From an uncultured Clostridium sp. (GTDB taxonomy: Bacteria; Bacillota; Clostridia; TANB77; CAG-508): a DNA stretch of 12,138 bases. Below are positions 5,947 to 12,092 of this stretch, in pieces. Within the stretch, counting starts at the first letter, position 1. Every line of letters begins with the position of its first letter. Location of the stretch: NCBI GenBank assembly GCA_948465625.1, contig CAOJXM010000014.1:1-12138 (forward strand), written 5' to 3'. The position numbers were made by a program, and so were the translations under genes. The notes beneath the pieces are model-generated. The model searched no databases, was not told where the DNA came from, and was given only the letters and a program-made list of their open reading frames with translations.

Positions 5947-8394
5947 TTAATAATCATAAGCAACCTTTATTTGTGCTTTTCCTGTTTGTCTAGTTTTTTC
6001 ATTTATCCCTTCTATAATTTCATCTACAACATTTTTAGTTCCCCAATATATTTGAACTCTTATTGGTTTTCCATTACTACTGTTCCATTCATGATTAACT
6101 AATACATCTTCAAATGTTTCTCTTAATATATTTTGTGGTGCTGTAATTTCTGGGTTATAACTTGCTCCTGGATATTCTCCAAATTGTGCTATTATTGGAC
6201 TATATGCAACATTTCCCTTTGCTAAGCGTGGCAGTGATATATAATTTAATTTTAAGCTAATTGGTTTCATTCCTACTAATCCACCTATTGCATTTGCTAT
6301 ACTACTTGCTCCACTTAAAATGCAATTTACACCTCTTATAACGCCATTTACCATTCCTTCAATTCCGCCTAATATGGAATTAATCACACCTTTTATACAA
6401 CTCCAAATTCCATTCCATACATTAGATATAATATTTCCCACGGTATTCATTACGTTAGAAATTACTGACATTATACTATTAAAAGCCATAGAAACTTTTT
6501 CTCTTATCATGTTTACTACATTTGTTACAGTTTCTTTTATTGTTTCCCAATTCTTTACACATATTACTATTATTGCAATCAGTGCTGCTATTGCTGCAAT
6601 AATCCATGTAATTGGTGACGTTAATACTGTTAATGCTGCATTAAATAACCATACTGCTGCTGTTGCTGCTGTTGTTGCTACAGTATTTGCTATTGTTGCT
6701 GCAGTATCTGCAACCTTCATTGCTGTAGTAATAACCCATTGTGCTATTTGTTTAACTAAGGCTGCTGTTGCAGAAGCAAGGTTAACAACAAAATCCTTTG
6801 CATACATTAATGCTAAAGCAAATGTTTCTGCTTTATCTGCAATTTTAGCACTTGTTAGCAATTTTATTGCAGTAGTTAACAATCCAACTACTGTAATAAC
6901 CGTTTTTATTGCAAGTGCTATTCCTATTATAATTTCTGCTACAATTGGATTTTCAACAAACCATTTAAATACATCTACTAAGCCCTTTAGTAGATCCAAT
7001 GATGCCGTTCCTACTGCTGAACCTATTTGTCCTAATGCATCTATTAATGGCTGCCAATCAATAGTTCCTAACTTTTCTACTATCTCTCTAATTTTCTCTG
7101 AACATATATTTAACCATTCTTGAAATTTTTCATCCTGAACAACATTATCTATTGCTGTTAGCAAATTGTTTAATGTATCAGCTAATCCTTGGATAATTGC
7201 GTCTCCATTACCATTATAATTCCATGCATTTGAATAGGCTTCTGCAATATTTCCAATAATAGACAATATATTTCCTAGAATTGAATACACTGTCCCATTA
7301 GTAATAATTTTTTCAAAACTTCCCCATACAGATGAAATCAATCCACCTATTTGTCCTGCTGTTACTTTTACTTGTTCTATTAGTCCTGTACCATAAGTAT
7401 TCCATGATACTACAAGTGGATTAAAAAAATCATACATCTTTTGAGCCATTGCTCCCATTTGCATATCAACTGCACTTAAATCCAAATCAGCTGATATTCC
7501 ATCACCTGCATCACCACTACTTCCTTCGTTATTATCTGAAACATTATTAACTTCTCCATGTAATCCATTTAACGATTTACTTGTTTTTCCTGCACTTCCT
7601 GCAACTTTACTCATTGAATTTGCTGTCGATTTTGCAAATATATTAACTCCACTAAATGCATATACTACTGATTGAATTGCTTTCAATAATTGATATACTA
7701 AATTGACTACAGTTTGTATTATTGGTGCAAATACACCTCCTATAGAATTTTTTAAATATTCTATATTAGCACTTAACTGCTGTGCTCCACTATCTTGACT
7801 TGATAACCATGATTGTGTACAATCACTTAATGTATTATATATACTTTTTATCTCAAACAGACCTGCTACAAATTTTATAATGCTTCCCACACCAGATATT
7901 ATTCCTGCACCTATCTTTTTAATCTTATTTGTTATTGGTTGTGTAGCTTTAGTTACTTGATTAAAACCTTCTTTAAATTTACTAACACCACCTTTTACTT
8001 GTTCTAACTTACCTTTAAAAGTATTTAAAAAAGTAAGCAATTTGTTTTGACCTGATTTCTCATTACCATCAATACCTAAATTAATTTTCTGAGAATTTAC
8101 TTTTCTTTTTAAACTATTTATCATTTTTTGAAATTGACTAATTGGCTTCTCTGCCTCTTCATTACTTACTTCTAATTTCACTTTTGCCTTTGAATTGCTC
8201 AATGCCTTCATTTTGCTTTTTACAGCGTCCACTACTTGTTTCATTTTGTTCGTAACTACGCTTACATCTATTTTTCGTAAATTCTTTTGAACCTGTCCTA
8301 CTACAGCAACAACACTTGGTGCTATTTTTTGAAACTGTTTTATGATTTGTTCTACTTTGGTAGCTACTAACTTTTCAATTTCTTTTACTGTCAT
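5947..8394 (-). CDS. Tail tape measure protein
   Basis: 815 residues, the longest gene. It sets tail length, fills the tube and, in siphophages, its release helps open the target membrane. Order: Lys-rich coiled N-terminus (1-160, IKQFQKIAPSVVAVVGQVQKN), a Gly/Asp/Ser linker (286-305), several hydrophobic blocks (162-180, 486-512, 580-613) and amphipathic helices (650-705), then the usual C-terminal motif LPRLAKGNVAYSPIIAQFGE-x-P (721-742). At about 0.15 nm per residue, the known rule for these proteins, the tail would be near 120 nm long. The start ATG has AGGAGG at 8402-8407. It is flanked on both sides by one-gene units encoding membrane-anchored proteins. Large plus-strand open frames inside it are antisense shadows. 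Confidence 0.93.
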   Translation of the reverse strand: MTVKEIEKLVATKVEQIIKQFQKIAPSVVAVVGQVQKNLRKIDVSVVTNKMKQVVDAVKSKMKALSNSKAKVKLEVSNEEAEKPISQFQKMINSLKRKVNSQKINLGIDGNEKSGQNKLLTFLNTFKGKLEQVKGGVSKFKEGFNQVTKATQPITNKIKKIGAGIISGVGSIIKFVAGLFEIKSIYNTLSDCTQSWLSSQDSGAQQLSANIEYLKNSIGGVFAPIIQTVVNLVYQLLKAIQSVVYAFSGVNIFAKSTANSMSKVAGSAGKTSKSLNGLHGEVNNVSDNNEGSSGDAGDGISADLDLSAVDMQMGAMAQKMYDFFNPLVVSWNTYGTGLIEQVKVTAGQIGGLISSVWGSFEKIITNGTVYSILGNILSIIGNIAEAYSNAWNYNGNGDAIIQGLADTLNNLLTAIDNVVQDEKFQEWLNICSEKIREIVEKLGTIDWQPLIDALGQIGSAVGTASLDLLKGLVDVFKWFVENPIVAEIIIGIALAIKTVITVVGLLTTAIKLLTSAKIADKAETFALALMYAKDFVVNLASATAALVKQIAQWVITTAMKVADTAATIANTVATTAATAAVWLFNAALTVLTSPITWIIAAIAALIAIIVICVKNWETIKETVTNVVNMIREKVSMAFNSIMSVISNVMNTVGNIISNVWNGIWSCIKGVINSILGGIEGMVNGVIRGVNCILSGASSIANAIGGLVGMKPISLKLNYISLPRLAKGNVAYSPIIAQFGEYPGASYNPEITAPQNILRETFEDVLVNHEWNSSNGKPIRVQIYWGTKNVVDEIIEGINEKTRQTGKAQIKVAYDY

Positions 8395-8416
8395 CTATTT
8401 TTCCTCCTTTCCTATA

Positions 8417-8462
8417 AAAATAGAGAATACCCCATCATTTATAATGAGATATTCTCTATTTT
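8417..8462 (-). terminator. Long-stem intrinsic terminator upstream of tape measure gene
   Basis: Perfect 13-bp arms AAAATAGAGAATA (8417-8429) and TATTCTCTATTTT (8450-8462), with a further inner TCATT/AATGA stem. On the minus strand the distal arm ends in a run of T, giving a rho-independent terminator for the 8486-8914 gene; the symmetrical A/T ends mean it could act both ways. It stands only about 10 bases before the tape measure ribosome site, so transcription from the upstream tail genes must pass through it. Confidence 0.85.
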
Positions 8463-8485
8463 GTATTTATTTCATTTATGTTGAA

Positions 8486-8914
8486 CTATTCAATAGTGGT
8501 ATTACCAAATTCTTGCATTCCTTGCTTGAATTGTTCAATTGTAACATTATTGTCCTTCATTAATTGCTTTCCTTCTTCTACTAATTGTTTCATTGTTTTT
8601 CCATAAATATTAGCATAAACAGCACTTTCATCAGGATTTGGTTCAAATGCTGATGCCATGCCATCTTTCATTATGTAATAAAACATGGCATAACCTGCAT
8701 AATATAATTCATCACTTTCGCCTACTTCTTCTTGGAATTTTTTGGTTACTTCCTCATAATTTTCAGCTGTAATTACTTCATTTTTTATACTTTTACTAAA
8801 AATATCTACACTTCCCTTATCTCCCAATAAGAACCATGCTCCTATGATTAACGCTATTGCCACGATTACAACAATGGCAATATATAGACCTGTTTTTGGT
8901 TTAGTATTTTCCAT
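8486..8914 (-). CDS. Membrane-anchored protein of unknown function (moron-like)
   Basis: 142 residues; I do not recognise the family. Residues 9-31 form one strong membrane helix (LYIAIVVIVAIALIIGAWFLLG) after a short Lys-containing N-terminus, giving an outward-facing domain of about 110 residues that is acidic and probably helical (ENYEEVTKKFQEEVGESDELYYAGYAMFYYIM; MKQLVEEGKQLMKDNNVTIEQFKQGMQEFG). It has no PASTA or Ltp motif. It interrupts the usual chaperone-tape measure gene order, with its own promoter/Spo0A-like boxes upstream and a strong terminator downstream, just like the PASTA-Ltp gene on the other side of the tape measure gene. AAAGGAGGAG gives a strong start at 8914. Role as an exclusion, immunity or lysogenic conversion protein is inferred from architecture only. 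Confidence 0.75.
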   Translation of the reverse strand: MENTKPKTGLYIAIVVIVAIALIIGAWFLLGDKGSVDIFSKSIKNEVITAENYEEVTKKFQEEVGESDELYYAGYAMFYYIMKDGMASAFEPNPDESAVYANIYGKTMKQLVEEGKQLMKDNNVTIEQFKQGMQEFGNTTIE

Positions 8915-8944
8915 AAAATCTCCTCCTTTTATTTTAATAAAAAA

Positions 8945-8978
8945 AGTATATCATATCTTTTGGTCGAACTTTGTCGAA
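8945..8978 (-). promoter_or_regulatory. Extended -10 promoter with tandem Spo0A-like boxes for 8486-8914 gene
   Basis: On the minus strand TGATATACT (8953-8945) is an extended -10. On the plus strand TTGGTCGAA (8960-8968, one mismatch to TTTGTCGAA) and TTTGTCGAA (8970-8978, exact) are tandem boxes in the same direction with a 10-bp repeat, the spacing of the two Spo0A boxes at B. subtilis abrB. The nearest box begins 10 bases from the -10, exactly as at the PASTA-Ltp promoter, and the surrounding bases are also shared. Start would be near 8938, giving a leader of about 24 bases. Confidence 0.7.
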
Positions 8979-9030
8979 TATCGTTGTACTCTATAGATAA
9001 ATTTTACTTGTTAGTTAAGTAGGAACCTAA

Positions 9031-9402
9031 TTATTTCTTATCTGCTTGCATTACTGCTCTCATCCTTCTTGTAATTTCTTCTGGTGATTGCATTCTTTCT
9101 GTATCATTTTCTGGAAACAACTTCTCAAACGTCTTTTGTAACGGTATAATCTTAGGCTTTTTATTACTCATGGCATCTGCTAAAATTAGCTTATTTGTTA
9201 CTGCTTCTTGTAACCTAATTTCTTGCTTAAAATTATCCATATTGCGAATTAAATTTGCCTGGCTATAAGTATTTACTTCACGATAAGTACTATTCCAAAA
9301 CTCGCTTGGCTTCATATTAAAATAATAGCAAAGTGGTTCTAGAGCATAAATCAATTCCACTAATGATTTTGTGTTCTTTATTTTATCTACAATATCTTCT
9401 AG
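9031..9402 (-). CDS. Tail assembly chaperone, T-domain part made by probable -1 frameshift
   Basis: Second frame of a lambda G/GT-like tail assembly chaperone pair, which coats the tape measure protein and recruits tube subunits. The frame has no ATG; the first usable start, GTG at 9360, lacks any Shine-Dalgarno sequence, and the frame is open upstream across the end of the preceding gene. Joined by a -1 shift near 9402-9405, it adds 123 residues (LEDIVDKIKNTKSLVELIYALEPLCYYFN onward) to the 149-residue product, giving about 272 residues. The region MKPSEFWNSTYREVNTYSQA is in the style of T-domain chaperone extensions (a short F-W-x-x-T/S motif near a helical Arg-rich stretch). Annotation tools would call 9031-9360. 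Confidence 0.72.
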   Translation of the reverse strand, partial: LEDIVDKIKNTKSLVELIYALEPLCYYFNMKPSEFWNSTYREVNTYSQANLIRNMDNFKQEIRLQEAVTNKLILADAMSNKKPKIIPLQKTFEKLFPENDTERMQSPEEITRRMRAVMQADKK

Positions 9403-9408
9403 CCCTTG
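9399..9408 (-). other. Candidate -1 programmed frameshift site
   Basis: The coding strand ends TTC AAG GGC TAG. A ribosome paused with Gly tRNA on GGC (9404-9402) at the TAG stop could slip one base back onto GGG (9405-9403) and continue CTA GAA GAT in the downstream frame. The heptamer C AAG GGC is not a canonical X-XXY-YYZ site, so a single-tRNA slip at a slow stop is the likeliest version; a slip earlier in the overlap is possible because the -1 frame is open there for at least 16 codons. Confidence 0.5.
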
Positions 9409-9848
9409 AAGGTTTGAAATTGTTCTTCTGCTATCTTGCTGATTGCTTTCTCTGCTGACTTCTGAACTAACTCGTTCATATTGGTTCCTGATAAAGGATT
9501 TGATATCATGTCTGCTAGTTCCTTCTTGCTTCTTTTCTTCATAAAAAAACCTTCTTCATTGATTACCTCTGTTAATTCTTTAAATACATCTTCATAGGTC
9601 TTTCCTTTTTCTTTTCGATAATCATCTAAAAAGTCATACACTTCTTCCGAACTATGGAAAGCATGCTTTCCTTCTTCATCTTCTGCTAAAGTATACAATA
9701 TTTTAGACAACGCATTTAAGTCATTATTTTGTAATGCTTTAAAATATACATCTTCAAAATTTTTACTTTTTAATGTATTTCCAATTTCAACTATTTTTCT
9801 TGTTTTTAATACTAAATTAATTTTCTTATTTTTAGTTTCTAATATCAT
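9399..9848 (-). CDS. Tail assembly chaperone (G-like)
   Basis: 149 residues, largely helical and charged, between the tube protein and the tape measure region, where siphophages keep the G-type chaperone. Visible segments include NLVLKTRKIVEIGNTLKSKNFEDVYFKALQNNDLNALSKILYTL, which matches the usual chaperone theme of a short beta start (KKINLVLKTRKI) and a substrate-like Leu-rich helix, then FLDDYRKEKGKTYEDVFKELTEVINEEGFFMKKRSKKEL and a helical end KAISKIAEEQFQTFKG. GAGGAGAG precedes the ATG. A terminator-like hairpin lies between it and the tube gene, which would lower its dose relative to the tube. Its stop codon sits in the proposed frameshift site. Confidence 0.78.
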   Translation of the reverse strand: MILETKNKKINLVLKTRKIVEIGNTLKSKNFEDVYFKALQNNDLNALSKILYTLAEDEEGKHAFHSSEEVYDFLDDYRKEKGKTYEDVFKELTEVINEEGFFMKKRSKKELADMISNPLSGTNMNELVQKSAEKAISKIAEEQFQTFKG

Positions 9849-9873
9849 CTTTCTCTCCTCTTTCTTTTTTTAA

Positions 9874-9898
9874 AAGAGCAAGTAAAATACTTGCTCTT
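9874..9898 (-). terminator. Attenuating hairpin after tail tube gene
   Basis: Perfect 11-bp arms AAGAGCAAGTA (9874-9884) and TACTTGCTCTT (9888-9898) with a 3-base loop. On the minus strand the stem is followed by TTTTAAAAAAA, a short T run, so termination should be partial. Placed just after the tube gene stop, it would let tube mRNA accumulate above the later tail genes. Confidence 0.7.
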
Positions 9899-9902
9899 AA
9901 AC

Positions 9903-10352
9903 TTATGCTTGTGTAGCTGGAAAACCTTTATTTTCTTGTACTGCAGAACTTCTGTAAATGGTTACTTTTGATTTTAGCATATCATCTACTGCAATTTCTG
10001 ACATGCCAACAAAACAGGTTCCTGTAAAATACCAAGTAAGTGGTTTTCCTGCTGTTGTTGCGGTTTCTTCTGGTAATTGGATATACCAATATCCATTTGT
10101 TTTTCCTTTTTCAATTGCTTTTAATTCATCATATTGTTCTTCTGTGTATAAGAACTCAATTTCCATTGTTTCTGCTTTTTTTCTTCCTTCTGTTTGTCTT
10201 TCATCATCAATGTCTAATGCACTATAAGTAATTGGCTCTGGTGCTGTTAAAAATTCTGGTATGCTTTGAATAAAAGCAATTTGTTTCCTTTCTCCATTCA
10301 ATGTATCTGAATGATATACTTTTGTTAATGTACTTGTTTTTGGTTCTACCAT
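9903..10352 (-). CDS. Major tail tube protein
   Basis: 149 residues, the expected building block of a non-contractile tail tube. Supporting points are the size, the position before the chaperone pair, and the pattern TLTKVYHSDTLNGERKQIAFIQSIPEF, EPITYSALDIDDERQTEGRKKAETMEIEFLYTEEQYDELKAIEKGKTNGYWYIQLPE, a style typical of small tube proteins of Clostridia siphophages (a YSAL-D-D-x-R segment, then a beta strand and a helix with EEQYDELK). No sheath gene is present, so the tail should not contract. AGGAGG precedes the ATG. It is followed by a partial terminator that would favour its high abundance. Confidence 0.82.
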   Translation of the reverse strand: MVEPKTSTLTKVYHSDTLNGERKQIAFIQSIPEFLTAPEPITYSALDIDDERQTEGRKKAETMEIEFLYTEEQYDELKAIEKGKTNGYWYIQLPEETATTAGKPLTWYFTGTCFVGMSEIAVDDMLKSKVTIYRSSAVQENKGFPATQA

Positions 10353-10371
10353 AATAATTCCTCCTTAAATT

Positions 10372-10743
10372 TTATTTGATTTTTTGAAACGCATTGGTTA
10401 ATGCGTTGTACCTTACTTCATAGGTACTGGTTAATTGATATTTTTGTAATGTTTCATCATAAATGCATGGGTTTGTACGAATTCTAATTAGATTACAACC
10501 TAAAAGTTTTAAATCGGTTTCATCTGCCATTTTTATGGCAAGCCCCTGGTCTTCATGCCAATGTTGAATCGAGATTTGAAAAGTATCTAACGCATTCGTT
10601 CTTTCTACACTTTTTAGTGGTGTATCAATTTGACGACAAGGAAATTGACTTTCTTTGTTAGGACACATTAGTACGACTTCCTCACTAAATTCTGATAATT
10701 TGCTGTTTACAATATCTAAAAAAGCTTTTACTCCTAATTCCAT
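10372..10743 (-). CDS. Tail terminator-like / tail completion protein
   Basis: 123 residues. The arrangement of an N-terminal helix, a strand-rich middle (FQISIQHWHED) followed by an Ala/Asp-rich helix (GLAIKMADETDLKLLG), a P-x-x-YDE loop and the final strand KYQLTSTYEVRYNALTNAF fits tail terminators of siphophages (gpU / SPP1 gp17 type), which cap the tube when the tape measure length is reached and, in a whole phage, join the head. It is the first structural gene after the switch; no connector or head gene precedes it. The AGGAGG of its ribosome site overlaps the stop of a short leader ORF. The family call is by eye, and a minor capsid/head-tail joining name could also be given by databases. 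Confidence 0.66.
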   Translation of the reverse strand: MELGVKAFLDIVNSKLSEFSEEVVLMCPNKESQFPCRQIDTPLKSVERTNALDTFQISIQHWHEDQGLAIKMADETDLKLLGCNLIRIRTNPCIYDETLQKYQLTSTYEVRYNALTNAFQKIK

Positions 10744-10746
10744 TGC

Positions 10747-10791
10747 CTACCTCCTTTTCTTGCTACGCATAGAGTATTTTAAATCTCTCAT
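10747..10791 (-). CDS. Short basic leader ORF, 14 residues
   Basis: ATG at 10791 opens a 14-codon frame, MRDLKYSMRSKKRR, that stops at 10747 within the AGGAGG of the tail terminator gene. GAGGAGG lies about 12 bases before the ATG, a slightly long but usable spacing. Its Arg/Lys content (7 of 14) and overlap with the next ribosome site suggest either a leader that couples or opens the tail operon's translation, or a small basic protein. Chance cannot be excluded for so short a frame. Confidence 0.35.
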   Translation of the reverse strand: MRDLKYSMRSKKRR

Positions 10792-10850
10792 CCTATTATT
10801 TATCCTCCTCAGTCCTCCCCAAAATAATTGGATTTACTTTAGCAATAGCA

Positions 10851-10878
10851 TATATAATTTTTCACAATACTATCTTAA
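10851..10878 (-). promoter_or_regulatory. Weak candidate promoter for the tail operon
   Basis: In the 164-base gap between the activator-like gene and the tail terminator gene, the minus strand has TTAAGA (10878-10873), 16 bases, then TATATA (10856-10851). Both boxes are poor matches to the sigma-A consensus, which would suit a promoter that needs the neighbouring HTH protein. The gap otherwise holds the leader ORF and a purine-rich GGGGAGGACTGAGGAGG stretch. Confidence 0.3.
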
Positions 10879-10907
10879 CATGGATTTTTACTAAAATTTT
10901 GCCAACT

Positions 10908-11318
10908 TCATGCCATCTTTTTTCTTTCTCTATCTGTTGTATAGATAATCTCCTTTTTCCTTCTTAAAAAGGTTCTTTCGGATAGTCCTAATTCTTCCAT
11001 TATGTCCCATTTATTTCGTTGTAAAATAAAGTATTGATTGCAAATTTTTTTGCATTCTTCATTTAATAATTCCATTGTATTGGCTACAATTTTGTATTCC
11101 TTTAATGACTTTTGTAAATCTTTATTTTCTTCTAATTGGATATATTTGTGATATACAGGGTCTGCTATATGATTGGATGCTTTTGGCATGCCATTATGCT
11201 CTGGTATGGAGATACTCATTATATCCGCCCTTATGTTTAATATATTGATACAATTGTAATTGTATCTTTTTAAGATTTCTACTGCTTTTTTATAATCTTC
11301 TTTTGCTAATCGACTCAT
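10908..11318 (-). CDS. Small HTH protein, ArpU/RinA-like late gene activator candidate
   Basis: 136 residues. The C-terminal part, about 100-126 (RNKWDIMEELGLSERTFLRRKKEII), is a helix-turn-helix of the kind found in small sigma-like late regulators of Gram-positive phages (ArpU/RinA class). The N-terminal and middle parts are helical (KAVEILKRYNYNCINILNIRADI; LEENKDLQKSLKEYKIVANTMELLNEECKKI). It is the first gene of the minus-strand operon, directly under a consensus promoter facing away from the repressor, and stands where an activator of the following tail genes would be expected. AGGAGG precedes the ATG. The activator role is inferred from domain and position; no family was confirmed by search. 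Confidence 0.68.
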   Translation of the reverse strand: MSRLAKEDYKKAVEILKRYNYNCINILNIRADIMSISIPEHNGMPKASNHIADPVYHKYIQLEENKDLQKSLKEYKIVANTMELLNEECKKICNQYFILQRNKWDIMEELGLSERTFLRRKKEIIYTTDRERKKMA

Positions 11319-11352
11319 TTTTCTTCCTCCTTTATTTCTCTTGTGTGATTTT

Positions 11353-11398
11353 CTGACATATTCTTATTGTATTGCATGTCAGTAAAACTGTCAATAGT
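11353..11398. promoter_or_regulatory. Operator candidates between divergent promoters
   Basis: A perfect inverted repeat CTGACAT (11353-11359) / ATGTCAG (11376-11382), 23 bp centre to centre, straddles the -10 of the rightward-facing-left operon promoter. A third TGTCA core lies in the near-palindrome ACTGTCAATAGT (11387-11398) across its -35. Occupation by the repressor would block the activator/tail operon. The assignment to the S24-type repressor is by position. Confidence 0.55.
11366..11394 (-). promoter_or_regulatory. Main minus-strand operon promoter
   Basis: TTGACA (11394-11389), a 17-base spacer, then TACAAT (11371-11366): a consensus -35 and a one-mismatch -10 with ideal spacing. 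It should start near 11359, about 41 bases ahead of the HTH activator-like ATG. Being strong, it must be held off in the quiescent state, consistent with the operator-like repeats laid over both boxes. Confidence 0.8.
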
Positions 11399-11416
11399 TT
11401 TTTCTAATTTTATCTG

Positions 11417-11445
11417 TTTACAACATAGAATAAGAATGATATAAT
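11417..11445 (+). promoter_or_regulatory. Repressor gene promoter
   Basis: TTTACA (11417-11422), a 17-base spacer and TATAAT (11440-11445) with an upstream TG forming TGATATAAT. Start is near 11452, about 16 bases before the repressor ATG and just before the AAGGGTGG ribosome site, so the mRNA has a very short leader. Confidence 0.82.
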
Positions 11446-11467
11446 ACGACCAAAGAAGGGTGGACTT

Positions 11468-12088
11468 ATGGATTTTGGAAGTAGATTAAAAAAAATAAGA
11501 ACAGAAAAAGGAATTTCACAAAATGAGCTAGCAAAAAAAGTAGGTGTATCTAGGTCTTCCATTGCTAACTACGAAACCAATCGTAATTTTCCAACTACTG
11601 ATATCTTACTAAAAATTGCAAGAGAATTTAACTGTACCATTGAGTTTTTAGTGGCAAATGACAAAACACAATCAGAGGAAACTTATGCTCAATACTATAT
11701 GTGCCCTGTATACGAAGCTTCAACGATTGGTCAAGCCAATTGGGATACCAACACGATACAAGGAAGAATTCCGATTGATTATAAATTAATGAACATTGCT
11801 AATCCTGAGGAATGTTTCTTTTTGCGTATGCCTGATGAGAGTATGAATTATCTGATAAAAAAAGGCGCGTTTGCATTGATTCACAAACAAGCTAGTATAA
11901 AAAGTGGAGAAACTGCCCTTGTTTTGGTAAAAAGTCATGCTACTTTAAGAAAATATACCAAACAAAAGGATTCTATTTTGCTAGAACCACAATGTAGTAA
12001 TGCTAAGCTTAAACCTGAAATTTATCCGACTGATTTACCAATTAAAATAATTGGTAAATATATGGGAAAAATAGAAATTAACCAGTAA
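11468..12088 (+). CDS. XRE-family HTH / S24-type repressor
   Basis: 206 residues, the likely master repressor. Residues 5-60 are an XRE helix-turn-helix (LKKIRTEKGISQNELAKKVGVSRSSIANYETNRNFPT, then LLKIAREFNCTIEFLV). Residues about 80-204 have the S24/LexA-like fold: VYEASTIGQAN, FFLRMPDESMN with the expected nucleophile Ser125, ALIHKQASIKSGETALVLV, and ATLRKY. By eye, two elements differ from self-cleaving relatives: the usual Ala/Cys-Gly cleavage bond aligns with I87-G88, and the TVKR lysine aligns with R161 (K162 is next). Self-cleavage in response to RecA is therefore uncertain; the domain may serve mainly for dimerisation. It is the only plus-strand gene, transcribed away from the operon it should control, and ends at a strong terminator. 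Confidence 0.9.
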   Translation: MDFGSRLKKIRTEKGISQNELAKKVGVSRSSIANYETNRNFPTTDILLKIAREFNCTIEFLVANDKTQSEETYAQYYMCPVYEASTIGQANWDTNTIQGRIPIDYKLMNIANPEECFFLRMPDESMNYLIKKGAFALIHKQASIKSGETALVLVKSHATLRKYTKQKDSILLEPQCSNAKLKPEIYPTDLPIKIIGKYMGKIEINQ

Positions 12089-12092
12089 TTAT

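Noticed and set aside
6320..7123. 267-codon open frame on the plus strand
   Set aside because: Lies entirely antisense to the tape measure gene and has a low-complexity Ile/Thr/Ala composition expected from the reverse of hydrophobic helices; no ribosome site.
9005..9021. TACTT/AAGTA inverted repeat after the chaperone extension
   Set aside because: Only 5 bp with no GC-rich stem or T run; too weak to call a terminator.
11444..11454. Spo0A-like sequence at the repressor start (TTTGGTCGTA on the minus strand)
   Set aside because: Two mismatches to TTTGTCGAA and located downstream of the -10 without the phasing seen at the moron promoters.
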